In this document: one piece after another, positions 25,222 to 34,425 of the stretch
Numbering within the stretch: the stretch's first letter is position 1
Layout: each line of letters begins with the position of its first letter
Source of the DNA: UBA5336 sp038745855
Lineage (GTDB): Bacteria > Pseudomonadota > Alphaproteobacteria > Caulobacterales > Hyphomonadaceae
Direction: 5' to 3'
Length of the DNA: 64,000 bases
Assembly (NCBI GenBank): GCA_038745855.1
Contig: JBCDLC010000010.1
Span: 15,156-79,155, forward strand
Made by a program: the position numbers and the translations under genes
Notes under the pieces: generated by a model
Told to the model about the DNA's origin: nothing
The model's database searches: none
The model's input: only the letters and a program-made list of their open reading frames with translations

Positions 25222-25320
25222 GAACTTCTTCTCAAAGAATCAGTAAAACCAAGTTGGTCTGCCTCCCAGAAAGTGGTCCATTATTTGAGTTAGTTCCGGC
25301 TTCAGATATGGAGCTGAGAC

Positions 25321-25596
25321 ATGGGCAAGAGATCAACGCCTGAAGAGATTATTGCGAAGCTGCGGGAGGTGGAGGTGCGCCCTGCTCGCGGTGAGACGAC
25401 AGGACAGGCAGTGCGCTCGATCGGTGTGACGGAGCAGACATACTATCGGTGGCGCAAGGAGTATGGCGGGCTGCAGGTTGGCAAGGCCGAACGGATGAAG
25501 GAGATCGAGAAAGAGAATGCGCGGCTGCGCAAGACGATCTCCGATTTTACCCTCGACAACTAGATCCTTCAGGAAGTCATCAAGGGAAAGTTCTAA
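25321..25596 (+). pseudogene. IS3-family transposase OrfA, with in-frame stop
   Basis: Helix-turn-helix transposase subunit: MGKRSTPEEIIAKLREVE, then TGQAVRSIGVTEQTYYRWRKEYGG and a leucine-zipper-like KENARLRKT. A TAG at 25561-25563 interrupts the conserved end (F-T-L-D-N-stop-I-L-Q-E); related proteins have Leu there, so TTG to TAG is likely. The frame then continues ILQEVIKGKF to TAA at 25594. Confidence 0.85.
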
Positions 25597-25607
25597 TCCC
25601 TTCACGC

Positions 25608-26457
25608 ATGCGAGAGGCGGTCGATCATGTGGTGGAGACACTCGGCGCAACCGAGAGCCGGGCCTGCCGCGTGATCGGCCAGCACCGTTCCACCCAGCGC
25701 AAGCCGCGCGTGCCACGCCAGGATGAGGATATGCTGACAGCGGCCATCATTCACCTTGCCGAACGGTTCGGCCGGTATGGCTATCGTCGCATCACAGCTC
25801 TGCTGAGACGAGACGGCTGGCATGTGAACGAGAAGCGTGTCTATCGCATCTGTTAGCGTGAAGGGCTGAAAGTCCCATCGAGACAACCCAAGCATGGCCG
25901 GTTATCGCTGGCGGTTGGCTCCTGTGTACGGCTCAGGCCGGCCCACAAGGGCCATGTCTGGTCGTATGACTTCGTCCAGGATCGCACACATGACGGGAAG
26001 GTTCCGCATGCTGTGCGTCATCGACGAGTTCACGCGCGAATGCCTTGCGATCCGCGTCGAGCGCAAGTTCAACTCACGCGACGTGCTCGACACGCTCGGT
26101 GAGTTGTTCCTTGAGCATGGCCCGCCGGAGCATATCCGATCTGACAACGGTCCCGAGTTCATTGCCACCGCCTTGCGAGACTGGCTGGGGCGGATCGGCG
26201 TGAAGACGCTTGATATCGAACCGGGTGGCCCATGGGAAAATGGTTACTGCGAGAGCTTCAACTCCAAGCTCAGGGACGAGTTGCTGGCGAGGGAAATCTT
26301 CTTTGACCTCAGAGAGGCTAAGATCCTGATTGAAACCTGGCGGCGGCACTACAATTCCGCTCGCCCACAATCTTCTATGGGCTACCGGCCACCTGCGCCA
26401 CAAACCAGCTTGCCCGCGGCGTTGATACCGCCCCACTGTGGAGAAGTAGCGACATGA
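25608..26457 (+). pseudogene. IS3-family transposase OrfB (DDE), stop plus frameshift
   Basis: Encodes the rve integrase core in pieces. The first part runs to YRIC and a TAG at 25854 (expected Trp before REGLKVP). The frame then continues SVGSCVRLRP-like to HVWSYDFVQDRTHDG. Near 25995 the frame shifts and continues RFRMLCVIDEFTRECLAIRV with IRSDNGPEFI and PWENGYCESFNSKLRDELL. The D, D and E regions survive, but the protein cannot be made from a single frame. Confidence 0.88.
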
Positions 26458-26607
26458 ACGCCGCTACGTGAAAACCGCCGGACGAACAAAACCGGTGGGG
26501 CAGAGCATTTCGATACGGTGGTCGAAGAACAGTCCGAATGAGAGTCAGATTCAAAGGGCAATCGCAGACTCAGGGACTAGCGATTTCTAACCGTAGCTTT
26601 TGCGCAC

Positions 26608-27261
26608 CTAACGGCCAAAAAGGGTCTCTACGCAGTATTTGGCCCACTCTTCGGGGTCTTCGAACGGTCTGTTGGTGAGGCCGAGGCGCGCGCGGATGAA
26701 GCGGAGCCCCTCCCACATGCTGATCAGATGGTCTGCGAGATCCTCGGCGGTCTCTTTGCGCGAGATGAAGCCAAGCTGAAGACCATGCGCAATCAGAGCC
26801 GTCATGTCTCGATGCCCTTTTCCATAGGCGTTCTCATAGAATGCCTCGGCCAGGGCTTTGTTCTCCCGGGCTTCCTCGTGGAGCATGCGGTCGAGACGGA
26901 TACAGAAAGGGCGGTTTAGGAGCTTGAGTAACCGGGTTCCATAGCCCTCGATGGCCTCCCAAAAAGCTGCTTCACTGTCAGGTTCGGTATCAACGGTGAG
27001 GTCAAAGACTTCGCCCTCATTGGCCACGACGGCGGCCAGAACGCCGGTCATATCTCCAAAATACTTGTAGAGCGTGGTCTTTGAAACTCTCGCTTCCTTG
27101 CAAAGCTCATCGCCCGACACCGCAGAAAAACCCTGTTCAATGAACAGCTTGCGCGCTGCCGCGATGATACGCTCCTCGCTTAGGCTGGCGCGCTTGTGTC
27201 CTGCGTCCGTCTTTTCTTCGTCCATACAGGTCATATCACCGAGATTGATGAGTTTTTCCAT
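26608..27261 (-). CDS. TetR-family regulator of the divergent MMPL operon
   Basis: About 217 residues with an N-terminal helix-turn-helix (SEERIIAAARKLFIEQGFSAVSGDELCKEARVSKTTLYKYFGD) and a C-terminal ligand domain of TetR_C type (AcrR-like). The frame is open to a GTG at 27291, but that start would lie beside the operator and lacks a ribosome site. ATG 27261 has AAGAG upstream, and later ATGs at 27231 and 27222 are possible. It is divergent from the MMPL gene, with two palindromes between, so it probably represses that operon and itself. Confidence 0.9.
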   Translation of the reverse strand: MEKLINLGDMTCMDEEKTDAGHKRASLSEERIIAAARKLFIEQGFSAVSGDELCKEARVSKTTLYKYFGDMTGVLAAVVANEGEVFDLTVDTEPDSEAAFWEAIEGYGTRLLKLLNRPFCIRLDRMLHEEARENKALAEAFYENAYGKGHRDMTALIAHGLQLGFISRKETAEDLADHLISMWEGLRFIRARLGLTNRPFEDPEEWAKYCVETLFGR

Positions 27262-27293
27262 AGTGCTCTTGCCAGATCTCTCATTCGCCACAG

Positions 27294-27307
27294 ATACGAG
27301 TTCGTAT
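27294..27307. promoter_or_regulatory. TetR-type operator 1
   Basis: Perfect inverted repeat ATACGA-GT-TCGTAT between the divergent tetR and MMPL genes. Confidence 0.7.
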
Positions 27308-27312
27308 TATAA

Positions 27313-27326
27313 ATACTAAATCGTAT
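27313..27326. promoter_or_regulatory. TetR-type operator 2
   Basis: ATACTA-AA-TCGTAT, the same palindrome with one mismatch, 19 bases centre to centre from operator 1. Two sites of this spacing suggest cooperative binding over the divergent promoters. Confidence 0.6.
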
Positions 27327-27347
27327 CATTCACTTATGGAGCGGAGA

Positions 27348-29708
27348 ATGTTGGACAAGGGCGGGCGCGATGCCTTGGGGCGCAGCGCCGCAGAATGGAG
27401 CATCAGATGGCGGTGGGTCATGATCCCACTGACCATTCTGATTGTTGTGGCCACATCTTATGGCGCATCCACGCTGAAGTTTGCTGGCGACTACCGGGTC
27501 TTCTTCGGCGCTGACAATCCGGACTTCATCGCCAATGAGCAGGCCCAGGGCACCTTTGGAAAGCCCGACAATGTGGCCTTCGTCCTGATCCCTGCCGATG
27601 GCGACATCTACACCGAAGATACGCTGCGCGCGGTGCACCAGCTCACGGAGCTCTCTTGGACACTGCCCTATGTGAGCCGCGTTGATAGTCTGACGAACTT
27701 CCAGAACACGGTGGGCGAGGAGAACGACCTCATCGTCGAAGACCTGCTCTGGAGCACCGATGAGCTCTCGCCGGAGCGGATCGATTATATCGAGCAGGTC
27801 GCCACGACCGAGCCGCTGGTGAACGGTTTTGTGGTCTCCCGCAACGGCGAGGCGACCATCGTCAACGCTGTGGTGCAGATCCCCGGCGACGTGCAATCGG
27901 CAGCCTCCACGGTGGCGGCGAAAGCGCGCGAGATACGGGCCGAAGTGCTCGAAGCCTTCCCGGATAATGAGATCCATATCACCGGCGTGGTGAGCCTCAG
28001 CGCGGCCTTTGAAGAAGCGGGCGTGCGGGACAGCTCCACGCTGATCCCGCTCGTCTATGCCTTCATCCTGGTGGTGATGTTTATCGCGCTGCGCTCGATC
28101 AGCTCGGTGTTTGCAAGCCTCACAGTGATCGCGCTGTCCACGCTGGTGGGCGTTGGTATTGGCGGCTGGACGGGCGTGGAACTGACGCCGATCTCGCTAT
28201 CTGCACCGACGATCATCCTCACCATCGCCGTGGCCGATGCGATCCATTTGATCTCCGGCATCCACACCAAGATGCATGACGGGATGGCCAAGCGCGAAGC
28301 GATTGTCGCCTCCACGGGCCTCAACTTCACGCCGATCATGATCACCTCGGTCACCACGATTGTCGGCTTCCTGACGCTCAACTTCTCCGACAGCCCGCCC
28401 TTCCACCACCTCGGCAACATGTCGGCGGCGGGCATCTTTGCGGCCTGGATCTTGTCGGTGACCTTCCTGCCCGCGCTGCTCTCGGCGCTGCCGCTGAAGT
28501 TCAAGGGCGGAAAAGAGGGCGTGGACCGCGTCGAGCTGACCGACCGTGTAGCCGAATTCGTCATCGCACGTCCCAAGCAAGTGCTTGCTGGAACGCTGGT
28601 CTTCTGCCTCGCGGCGACAGCGATGATCCCGACCATGAAACTGAACGACCAGTGGTCTGGGTACTTCGACAAGTCGCTAGAGTTCCGCCAGGCGATCGAT
28701 GCCGCTGACCCCTATTTCGGCTCTGACCAGGTGGAGTTCGTGCTCGACCCCGGCACGCCCGGCGCGGTGGTGGACCCTGACTTCCTGCAGACTGTGGACG
28801 CCTTCGCCGAATGGCTGCGCACCCGGGACGCCGATGTGGCCCATGTTTCTTCGATCTCCGACATCATGAAGCGGGTGAACCGCAACCTGAACGCCGATGA
28901 TCCGGCGTTCTACCAGATACCCGATGACCAGACGCTGGCGAGTCAATACCTCCTCGTCTACGAGCTGTCGCTGCCCTACGGCCTCGACCTCAATGATCGG
29001 GTGGACATTGATCGCCAGTCGACCCGCGTCACGGCGACCATGAAGGACATCTCGACCGAGGAGACCAAGTCGTTCCTGACCGATGCCAAGGCCTGGTGGG
29101 CGGAGAATGGCAATGGGTTCGGCTACACCGCCACAGGCTCCAAAGTACTCTTCTCGTTCGTGGCCGAGCGCAACATCGAGGCTATGTTCGAAGGCGCGCT
29201 TTACCTGATCATCGCGATCTTCGTGATCCTTGCGATCTCGTTCCGGTCGCTTGCGGTCGGCGCGATCTCGATCCTGCCCAACGCCCTGCCGATCCTGACG
29301 ACTTTCGGGGTCTGGGCGGTGCTTGTCAGCACGGTGGGCTTTTCGGTCGCGGCTGTGGGCGCCGTGGCCGTTGGCCTGGTGGTCGATTTTACGGTGCACT
29401 TCCTGTCGAAATACCTGCGGGCACGCCGGGATGATGGCCAGAGCATCGAGAACTCCGTGCGCTACGCTTTCCGTACCGCGGGTGCGGCGATCTTCGTCAC
29501 CACGGTGATCCTCGCGGCGGGCTTTGCCGTGCTGGTGACCTCTACCTTCAAGCTCAACGCAGACCTCGGCCTTCTGACGGCGCTGGCAGTGATCTTCGCC
29601 ATGCTGATCAACTTCCTGCTCCTGCCGAGCCTATTCCTGACCTTCGGAAAACGGGGCGAGGACGCTGAGCCCATCGGCTCAGAGCCCAAAGCCGTCGCAG
29701 TCGAATAA
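27348..29708 (+). CDS. RND-superfamily exporter, MMPL type
   Basis: A 786-residue inner-membrane protein with the duplicated layout of MMPL/HpnN-like exporters: helix 1 near the N-terminus, a periplasmic loop of about 200 residues, five or six helices (about 230-395), a second loop, and a closing helix bundle (about 620-770). Proton-relay-type segments are ILTIAVADAIHLISG and VGLVVDFTVHFLSKY. Substrates are usually lipids or hydrophobic molecules. ATG 27348 has GGAG 6 bases upstream inside the open frame that begins at 27336. It heads an operon with a LolA-like periplasmic protein and a beta-barrel protein and is divergent from a TetR gene. Confidence 0.9.
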   Translation: MLDKGGRDALGRSAAEWSIRWRWVMIPLTILIVVATSYGASTLKFAGDYRVFFGADNPDFIANEQAQGTFGKPDNVAFVLIPADGDIYTEDTLRAVHQLTELSWTLPYVSRVDSLTNFQNTVGEENDLIVEDLLWSTDELSPERIDYIEQVATTEPLVNGFVVSRNGEATIVNAVVQIPGDVQSAASTVAAKAREIRAEVLEAFPDNEIHITGVVSLSAAFEEAGVRDSSTLIPLVYAFILVVMFIALRSISSVFASLTVIALSTLVGVGIGGWTGVELTPISLSAPTIILTIAVADAIHLISGIHTKMHDGMAKREAIVASTGLNFTPIMITSVTTIVGFLTLNFSDSPPFHHLGNMSAAGIFAAWILSVTFLPALLSALPLKFKGGKEGVDRVELTDRVAEFVIARPKQVLAGTLVFCLAATAMIPTMKLNDQWSGYFDKSLEFRQAIDAADPYFGSDQVEFVLDPGTPGAVVDPDFLQTVDAFAEWLRTRDADVAHVSSISDIMKRVNRNLNADDPAFYQIPDDQTLASQYLLVYELSLPYGLDLNDRVDIDRQSTRVTATMKDISTEETKSFLTDAKAWWAENGNGFGYTATGSKVLFSFVAERNIEAMFEGALYLIIAIFVILAISFRSLAVGAISILPNALPILTTFGVWAVLVSTVGFSVAAVGAVAVGLVVDFTVHFLSKYLRARRDDGQSIENSVRYAFRTAGAAIFVTTVILAAGFAVLVTSTFKLNADLGLLTALAVIFAMLINFLLLPSLFLTFGKRGEDAEPIGSEPKAVAVE

Positions 29709-29741
29709 TCCCAAACATTCAGCCAAGAGAGGAGACATCCC

Positions 29742-30545
29742 ATGTCAGCCTTCAAATCCACCCTGACCGCCATCGCGCTGATTTCGCTCACCGCGCCGGC
29801 TCTCTCCGAGACGCCCCAGGAGAAGGGCTTCGCCATCGCCGAGCGCAATGACCTGTCGGACGCCGGCTTTGGCACCTCCACTGCCCGGCTCACCATGACG
29901 CTGTCTGACCCCAGCGGCCGATCCACGACCCGGGACCTGCGCATAGACACGCGCGAGAAGGAAGGTGAAGGCAATGGCGACCGGTCGGTCACCGTGTTCT
30001 TCTCGCCCCGCGATGTGGAAGGCACCGCCCTGCTGACCCATTCCCGCGTGCTGAAGAACGACAATCAGTGGCTCTACCTGCCCGCCCTGCGGCGCACCAA
30101 GCGCATCTCTTCGTCCAACAAGTCTGGGCCTTTCGTTGGCTCGGAGTTTGCGTTTGAAGACATCGCCGGCGCCGAGCTTGGCAAGTATGAATACACCTAC
30201 TTGGGCACCGTCGCCGAAGAGATTGGCGGCGAGGCGATGGAGCTCGACAAGCTGGAGTGTATCCCGGCCTATGAGCGCTCGGGCTATTCCAAGATCCACT
30301 GCTATTTCGACACCGAAGTCTTCCAGGCGCGGAAATTCGTCTTCTTCGACCGGGGCGGACAGGCGCTCAAGACCCTCGAGCTGACCGACTATCGCCTCTA
30401 TGAGGACGCCTTTTGGCGCCCCCATCGCCAGACCATGATCAACCACATCACGGGCAAGTCCACGGTCCTGGCGTTTGAGGACTATGATTTTGGTGTGGAT
30501 CTCGATGAGAGAGACTTCGAACCCGAAGCGCTAGAACGGCTCTAG
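29742..30545 (+). CDS. LolA-like outer-membrane lipoprotein-sorting protein
   Basis: A 267-residue exported protein with a signal peptide (KSTLTAIALISLTAPALSE, cleavage after ALS or ALSE). It matches the LolA_like family often annotated as outer membrane lipoprotein-sorting protein, with RLTMTLSDPSGRSTTRDLRI, WLYLPALRRTKRISSSNKSGPFVGSEFAFEDI and YSKIHCYFD. These proteins commonly sit next to MMPL exporters and may carry hydrophobic cargo across the periplasm. It lies 33 bases after the MMPL gene with AGAGAGGAG before the ATG. Confidence 0.88.
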   Translation: MSAFKSTLTAIALISLTAPALSETPQEKGFAIAERNDLSDAGFGTSTARLTMTLSDPSGRSTTRDLRIDTREKEGEGNGDRSVTVFFSPRDVEGTALLTHSRVLKNDNQWLYLPALRRTKRISSSNKSGPFVGSEFAFEDIAGAELGKYEYTYLGTVAEEIGGEAMELDKLECIPAYERSGYSKIHCYFDTEVFQARKFVFFDRGGQALKTLELTDYRLYEDAFWRPHRQTMINHITGKSTVLAFEDYDFGVDLDERDFEPEALERL

Positions 30546-30550
30546 ACGAC

Positions 30551-31747
30551 ATGTCCAGATTACTTCACCTCGCGATCGGGGCCGCGCTCTTCGGTGCAGG
30601 CCAAGCCGCAGCGAATGGCTTTGATTTCCGAACTGCGGTTCGTGTCGAAGTCCGGCTCTTCCCGGATGATCCCCAGTTCCCCGGACAATTCGAAACTGTC
30701 CAGGGCGCATTGATCCTCACAGGCGATGGCCGCTGGACCAGCGAGACCCGAGACACACGGATCCTGTTTGAACCCTTCATTCGTATCGACAGCCAGGATG
30801 ATGAGCGCACCTATATCGATATCCGCGAGGCCAGCATCTCCCATGAGATCGATAGGGATTGGGATGTTTTGGTGGGCATCAGCCAAGTCTTCTGGGGCGT
30901 GGCGGAAAGCCGGAATGTGGTTGATGTGATCAACCAGTTTGACACCGTAGAAGACGCTGATGAGGGCGAAAAGCTTGGCCAGCCCATGATCCGGGTCACG
31001 AGACGTGGCGACTTTGGCACGCTGGAGGCCTACTACTTGCCCGTTTTTCGGGAGCGTTTGTTCCCTGGAGCAGACGGAAGGCTGCGCACTGAACCGATCA
31101 CCAGTAATGATGTTGCGCGCTATGAGCGCGGCGGGGAGGAATGGGCTGGTGATCTGGCGCTTCGCTATACCAACCGGTTCGGAGGGTTCGATCTCAGTCT
31201 ACACGGATTCTACGGCACAAGCCGGAACCCTCGATTGGACTTCAATCCGCTCTCCGGCGAGCTTGAGCCCTTCTACCCCGAACTCACCCAGGCTGGATTG
31301 GATGTTCAATGGACATCAGACGCGTGGCTGCTGAAAGGGGAAGCTGTCGTGGCTGATATGCTGGGCGAGACCTTTGTCAGCGCCGTGGGCGGCTTCGAAT
31401 ACACCTTCTTCGACGTGTCTGGATCCGGCTGGGATGTGGGTGTGATCGGGGAATATCTCTATGATGATCGCGACCCGTCTCTTCTGCCGAACACACTCTT
31501 TGAGAACGATGTTTTCTTGGGCACGCGTGTCACTTTGAACGACATTCAGGATACCGAGTTTCTGGCGGGAGCCATCGTCGACGATCAGACAGGTGGAGTG
31601 TTTGCTTCAGCTGAGTTTCAACGCCGGATTGGCGATACGATGCTTCTGGAAATCGAGGCCCGCGTCTTCGCATCCGAAGATGACCCTTTCATCGCCGCCC
31701 TCGAGGCTGACGACAGTCTGCTCATTCGCTTCACACGCTATTTCTGA
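30551..31747 (+). CDS. Predicted outer-membrane beta-barrel protein of the MMPL operon
   Basis: A 398-residue protein with a signal peptide (RLLHLAIGAALFGAGQAAANG), alternating amphipathic strands throughout and a C-terminal aromatic residue (IRFTRYF), typical of outer-membrane barrels. It resembles the DUF1302-type proteins found beside LolA_like and MMPL genes. It begins 5 bases after the LolA-like gene. With the exporter and periplasmic protein it would form an envelope-spanning route; this is inferred from context. Confidence 0.75.
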   Translation: MSRLLHLAIGAALFGAGQAAANGFDFRTAVRVEVRLFPDDPQFPGQFETVQGALILTGDGRWTSETRDTRILFEPFIRIDSQDDERTYIDIREASISHEIDRDWDVLVGISQVFWGVAESRNVVDVINQFDTVEDADEGEKLGQPMIRVTRRGDFGTLEAYYLPVFRERLFPGADGRLRTEPITSNDVARYERGGEEWAGDLALRYTNRFGGFDLSLHGFYGTSRNPRLDFNPLSGELEPFYPELTQAGLDVQWTSDAWLLKGEAVVADMLGETFVSAVGGFEYTFFDVSGSGWDVGVIGEYLYDDRDPSLLPNTLFENDVFLGTRVTLNDIQDTEFLAGAIVDDQTGGVFASAEFQRRIGDTMLLEIEARVFASEDDPFIAALEADDSLLIRFTRYF

Positions 31748-31754
31748 GGATACA

Positions 31755-32411
31755 ATGACCGATTTCTCTGACCGATCGTTCCAACTCCTTTCGGAGCTTG
31801 CGGTGAACAATGACCGCGACTGGTTCAAGGCCTATAAAGATGAATTCGAGCAAGTTCTGCTCGATCCCTTTGCGGCAACCCTGGAGGCGATCTCCCATCG
31901 GCTCCAGGACCGCGGCATGAACTTCACTGGCGGCAAGAAGACCATGTTTCGCATGAACCGGGATGTCCGCTTCTCCAGGGATAAATCACCCTACAAGACC
32001 AATGTTTCCGGCATGCTCACGCCCGGCGGAGAGAAGCGCGAGAGTGGAGGGTTTGTCTATCTTCAGCTCCAGCATAATGGGGGCTTCGCTGCTTTCGGAA
32101 GATACAATCTGAGACCTGCCGCGCTCGGCCCGATCCGGGACAAGATCCTCGAAAAGCCCGAACGGTTCAGAGCAATCTTGACTGAAGTCCAATCTACAGG
32201 TTTGGACCTGGTGAGAGACGACAGTCTCAAATCCACGCCGCGTGGCTACAGCGAACACAGCGACCATCCGCATGCCGATGAACTCAAGCTCAAGAGTATG
32301 ATGGTGCGGATCGACCTCACCGCAGACGAGTTCAAATCGGGCGCCGCAGTGGATCGGGTCAGTGAAACGGCCCTGACTTGCCAGCAATTCATCGATGTTG
32401 TCTCAGTTTGA
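31755..32411 (+). CDS. DUF2461 family protein
   Basis: A 218-residue cytoplasmic protein of the DUF2461 (TIGR02453) family. It has the typical start FQLLSELAVNNDRDWFKAYKDEFEQ, then MFRMNRDVRFSRDKSPYKTNVSGML and the LQLQHNGGFAAFGRY segment. Function is unknown. ATG 31755 has GAGGA overlapping the stop of the barrel gene, so it is probably in the same operon. The frame is open further upstream but inside the previous gene. Confidence 0.88.
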   Translation: MTDFSDRSFQLLSELAVNNDRDWFKAYKDEFEQVLLDPFAATLEAISHRLQDRGMNFTGGKKTMFRMNRDVRFSRDKSPYKTNVSGMLTPGGEKRESGGFVYLQLQHNGGFAAFGRYNLRPAALGPIRDKILEKPERFRAILTEVQSTGLDLVRDDSLKSTPRGYSEHSDHPHADELKLKSMMVRIDLTADEFKSGAAVDRVSETALTCQQFIDVVSV

Positions 32412-33007
32412 CGGGCAAAGGCATCGACACGGACAAGTTCGCGATGGTGGAGGTCTCCTCTGCAGCCGCGCTCAGAGACTGGCTTGAGATAAATCAAGGC
32501 CAGGCCGAGAGTGTTTGGCTGGTGACGTTCAAATCAACTGACAAGGACAGGTACGTTTCCCGAGACGCTGTTCTCGACGAACTGATTTCGTTCGGTTGGA
32601 TTGATGGGATCCGGCGAAAGCTCGACGACACGCGCACCATGCAGCTGATCAGCCCGCGTAAAACCCAGCACTGGGCCAAGTCCTACAAGGACCGTGCAGC
32701 TCGGCTCATCAAACAGAACCGCATGGCTCCGGCAGGCTTCAAGTCAATCGAGGACGCAAAGGCATCGGGGCTTTGGAACTTCATGGATGATGTGGACGCG
32801 CTGATCTGTCCGCCTGATCTCGTTGAGGCGTTCAATCAATGGCCATCATCGGCAGAAACGTTCGCAGAGTTTCCACCATCCGCTCAACGGTTCACCCTTC
32901 GCTGGATTAAGCTTGCCAAGACAGGCGCAACCCGGCGCAAGCGCGTCCATCTAACAGCGGAGTTGGCGGGGAAAGGCGAGTTCGTTCCTGGTGTTAGGAT
33001 GAGCTAG
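32408..33007 (+). CDS. YdeI/OmpD-associated family protein
   Basis: About 199 residues of the YdeI/OmpD-associated (bacteriocin-protection) family, with VEVSSAAALRDWLEINQGQAESVWLVTF, the hallmark DELISFGWIDGIRRKLDD, SPRKTQHWAKSYKDRAARL and a terminal KRVHL segment. I chose TTG 32408, which overlaps the previous stop in TTGA, because family similarity begins just upstream of the internal ATG at 32444; that ATG is the alternative. Last gene of the MMPL transcription unit, followed by a clear terminator. The molecular role is unknown. Confidence 0.82.
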   Translation: MTGKGIDTDKFAMVEVSSAAALRDWLEINQGQAESVWLVTFKSTDKDRYVSRDAVLDELISFGWIDGIRRKLDDTRTMQLISPRKTQHWAKSYKDRAARLIKQNRMAPAGFKSIEDAKASGLWNFMDDVDALICPPDLVEAFNQWPSSAETFAEFPPSAQRFTLRWIKLAKTGATRRKRVHLTAELAGKGEFVPGVRMS

Positions 33008-33012
33008 TTTCA

Positions 33013-33033
33013 CTCAGGCGCTGAAAGCCTGAG
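33013..33033 (+). terminator. Terminator of the MMPL operon
   Basis: Perfect 7-base stem CTCAGGC/GCCTGAG with a 7-base loop, followed by AACATTTT, 5 bases after the last gene. Confidence 0.7.
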
Positions 33034-33171
33034 AACATTTTGAATAGCTCGAAAGCATCGAATGGCATGATATTTTTCATGAGCTGTCATCCCGATGAAG
33101 CACTTTGCAGCGGACAAGCCGAATTCCTTTGGTCTGCCTGTGCACCTTGTGTGGAAGCCGGCCGGTCTGGC

Positions 33172-34425
33172 TTAGCTTTCTGAGGTGGCTTGGAAGTCTG
33201 GGCGCTTGGCGATGGCTTCGGAGGTGAAGGGGTGCTCCGGGAAGAGGTTTGAGTAATAGTAATCCCGAAGGGCAGCGTGGTAAGCGCGGACACGGGCTTC
33301 ATAGGCAGCTGCAGCGCGCGCGTCGGTTCCTGCAACGCTTTGCAAGACGCGCTCGACCTTTGAAGGCGGTGACAGCCAAGAAAGGACCGAGGCGAGGTTG
33401 TCGCGACGCGCTTTTCCATCGCGGTAGGCGTACGATAGCGGTTCGGCGATTTGGTCTCCCACCTGTTGGAAAGCATAGTACCATTTCCACTCGAAGGTGG
33501 CAGCGATTTCTCCGTATTCGACGAGTTCCGGATGACGCTCAAGAAAAGGGCCCATCGTCGCGTCTTTCGGCAGGTCCCAGGCGTCGTTCACGGCCTCCCT
33601 TTGCGTCAGCATAATGTCGCCACCGTCTGGCACGGGTATGGCGGCATCGATCCCGGACTTGATGGCAAGAGGCGCGACAACGGCGAGTGCGAGCCATGCG
33701 CCGATCAGGGCGGTGAGGTTTACAGTCGAAGTCCACGCTTGCGCGTTGATCCAAGCTGCGAGCGCCCACCAGAAGCAAAGGTGCAGAATGAGGGCAAAGC
33801 TGGCAATCAGGACTGCGCTGGAAGCGGAGTCCCCGATCACGGCCCCGGTCCATAGGGGAATAAGCGTAGCGATGGCCAGCATGGAGACACGCCACGATGC
33901 GCGGCTCATCCAAGGGCCTGACGCCTCGGACGAAGTGGAACTCAGCAATTCGTAACGGCCGCCTACGCGTTCGCTGGCCCTCAGATCATGCAGCAGCAGG
34001 ATGAGGAAAAGCGGCGCGATCATCGCGGCGACGAATGCGAAATCAAAGCGTCCAATCAGGGCGAATTCTGGATTGGCGGCGTCTGACTCGTGGATCTGCC
34101 CTTCGAGGGCGAGCATTCGGATGCGGTGCTTCCACGGAGAAATGTCACGCTGCCCAAGCGATGCAAACGCGAAATTCGACGGGGGATCATAGGTGAGGTG
34201 AAAGGTATAGTAAGCGGCGCTGCCCCAATCTGAGTGCGCGGCCGCCACGGCTTCGCGTTCGATCTGGTCGGCTTCGAGAAGGCGATCTATCGTATCGCGT
34301 TGGGAAGACACCTCAGCAAGTCCGAGGAAGACCGAGATGCTGGCCGCGAGAAAGGCAATGGCGAGCCAGACCTTCGCTGCGCGGTCTTTCCAGAGAAACC
34401 AAAGCTCCCGAAATAGCCCGCTCAA
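33172..34425 (-). CDS. ABC-2-type permease, DUF3526 domain (second of pair)
   Basis: A 417-residue inner-membrane protein with a first helix at about residues 13-33 (AKVWLAIAFLAASISVFLGL), a long periplasmic segment, helices around 160-270 and a C-terminal soluble DUF3526 region with a final helix missing or weak. I chose TTG 34425, which overlaps the previous gene's stop (TTGA) and has GGAGG 8 bases upstream, over the longer frame from 34479. Coupled to the DUF3526 permease and ABC ATPase upstream; together they form an exporter-like NosY/NosF-type complex. Confidence 0.82.
   Translation of the reverse strand: MSGLFRELWFLWKDRAAKVWLAIAFLAASISVFLGLAEVSSQRDTIDRLLEADQIEREAVAAAHSDWGSAAYYTFHLTYDPPSNFAFASLGQRDISPWKHRIRMLALEGQIHESDAANPEFALIGRFDFAFVAAMIAPLFLILLLHDLRASERVGGRYELLSSTSSEASGPWMSRASWRVSMLAIATLIPLWTGAVIGDSASSAVLIASFALILHLCFWWALAAWINAQAWTSTVNLTALIGAWLALAVVAPLAIKSGIDAAIPVPDGGDIMLTQREAVNDAWDLPKDATMGPFLERHPELVEYGEIAATFEWKWYYAFQQVGDQIAEPLSYAYRDGKARRDNLASVLSWLSPPSKVERVLQSVAGTDARAAAAYEARVRAYHAALRDYYYSNLFPEHPFTSEAIAKRPDFQATSES

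Larger units (their letters stand above)
25255..26507 (+). mobile_element. Degenerate IS3-family (IS407-group-like) insertion sequence
   Basis: About 1.25 kb with orfA/orfB arrangement and imperfect terminal inverted repeats (TGGTCTGCCTCCC on the left, TGCTCTGCCCCACC as complement of the right end). Both reading frames carry inactivating changes, and flanking bases do not form a clear target duplication, so this is an old, dead copy. It sits about 35 bases after tRNA-Gly. Confidence 0.8.
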
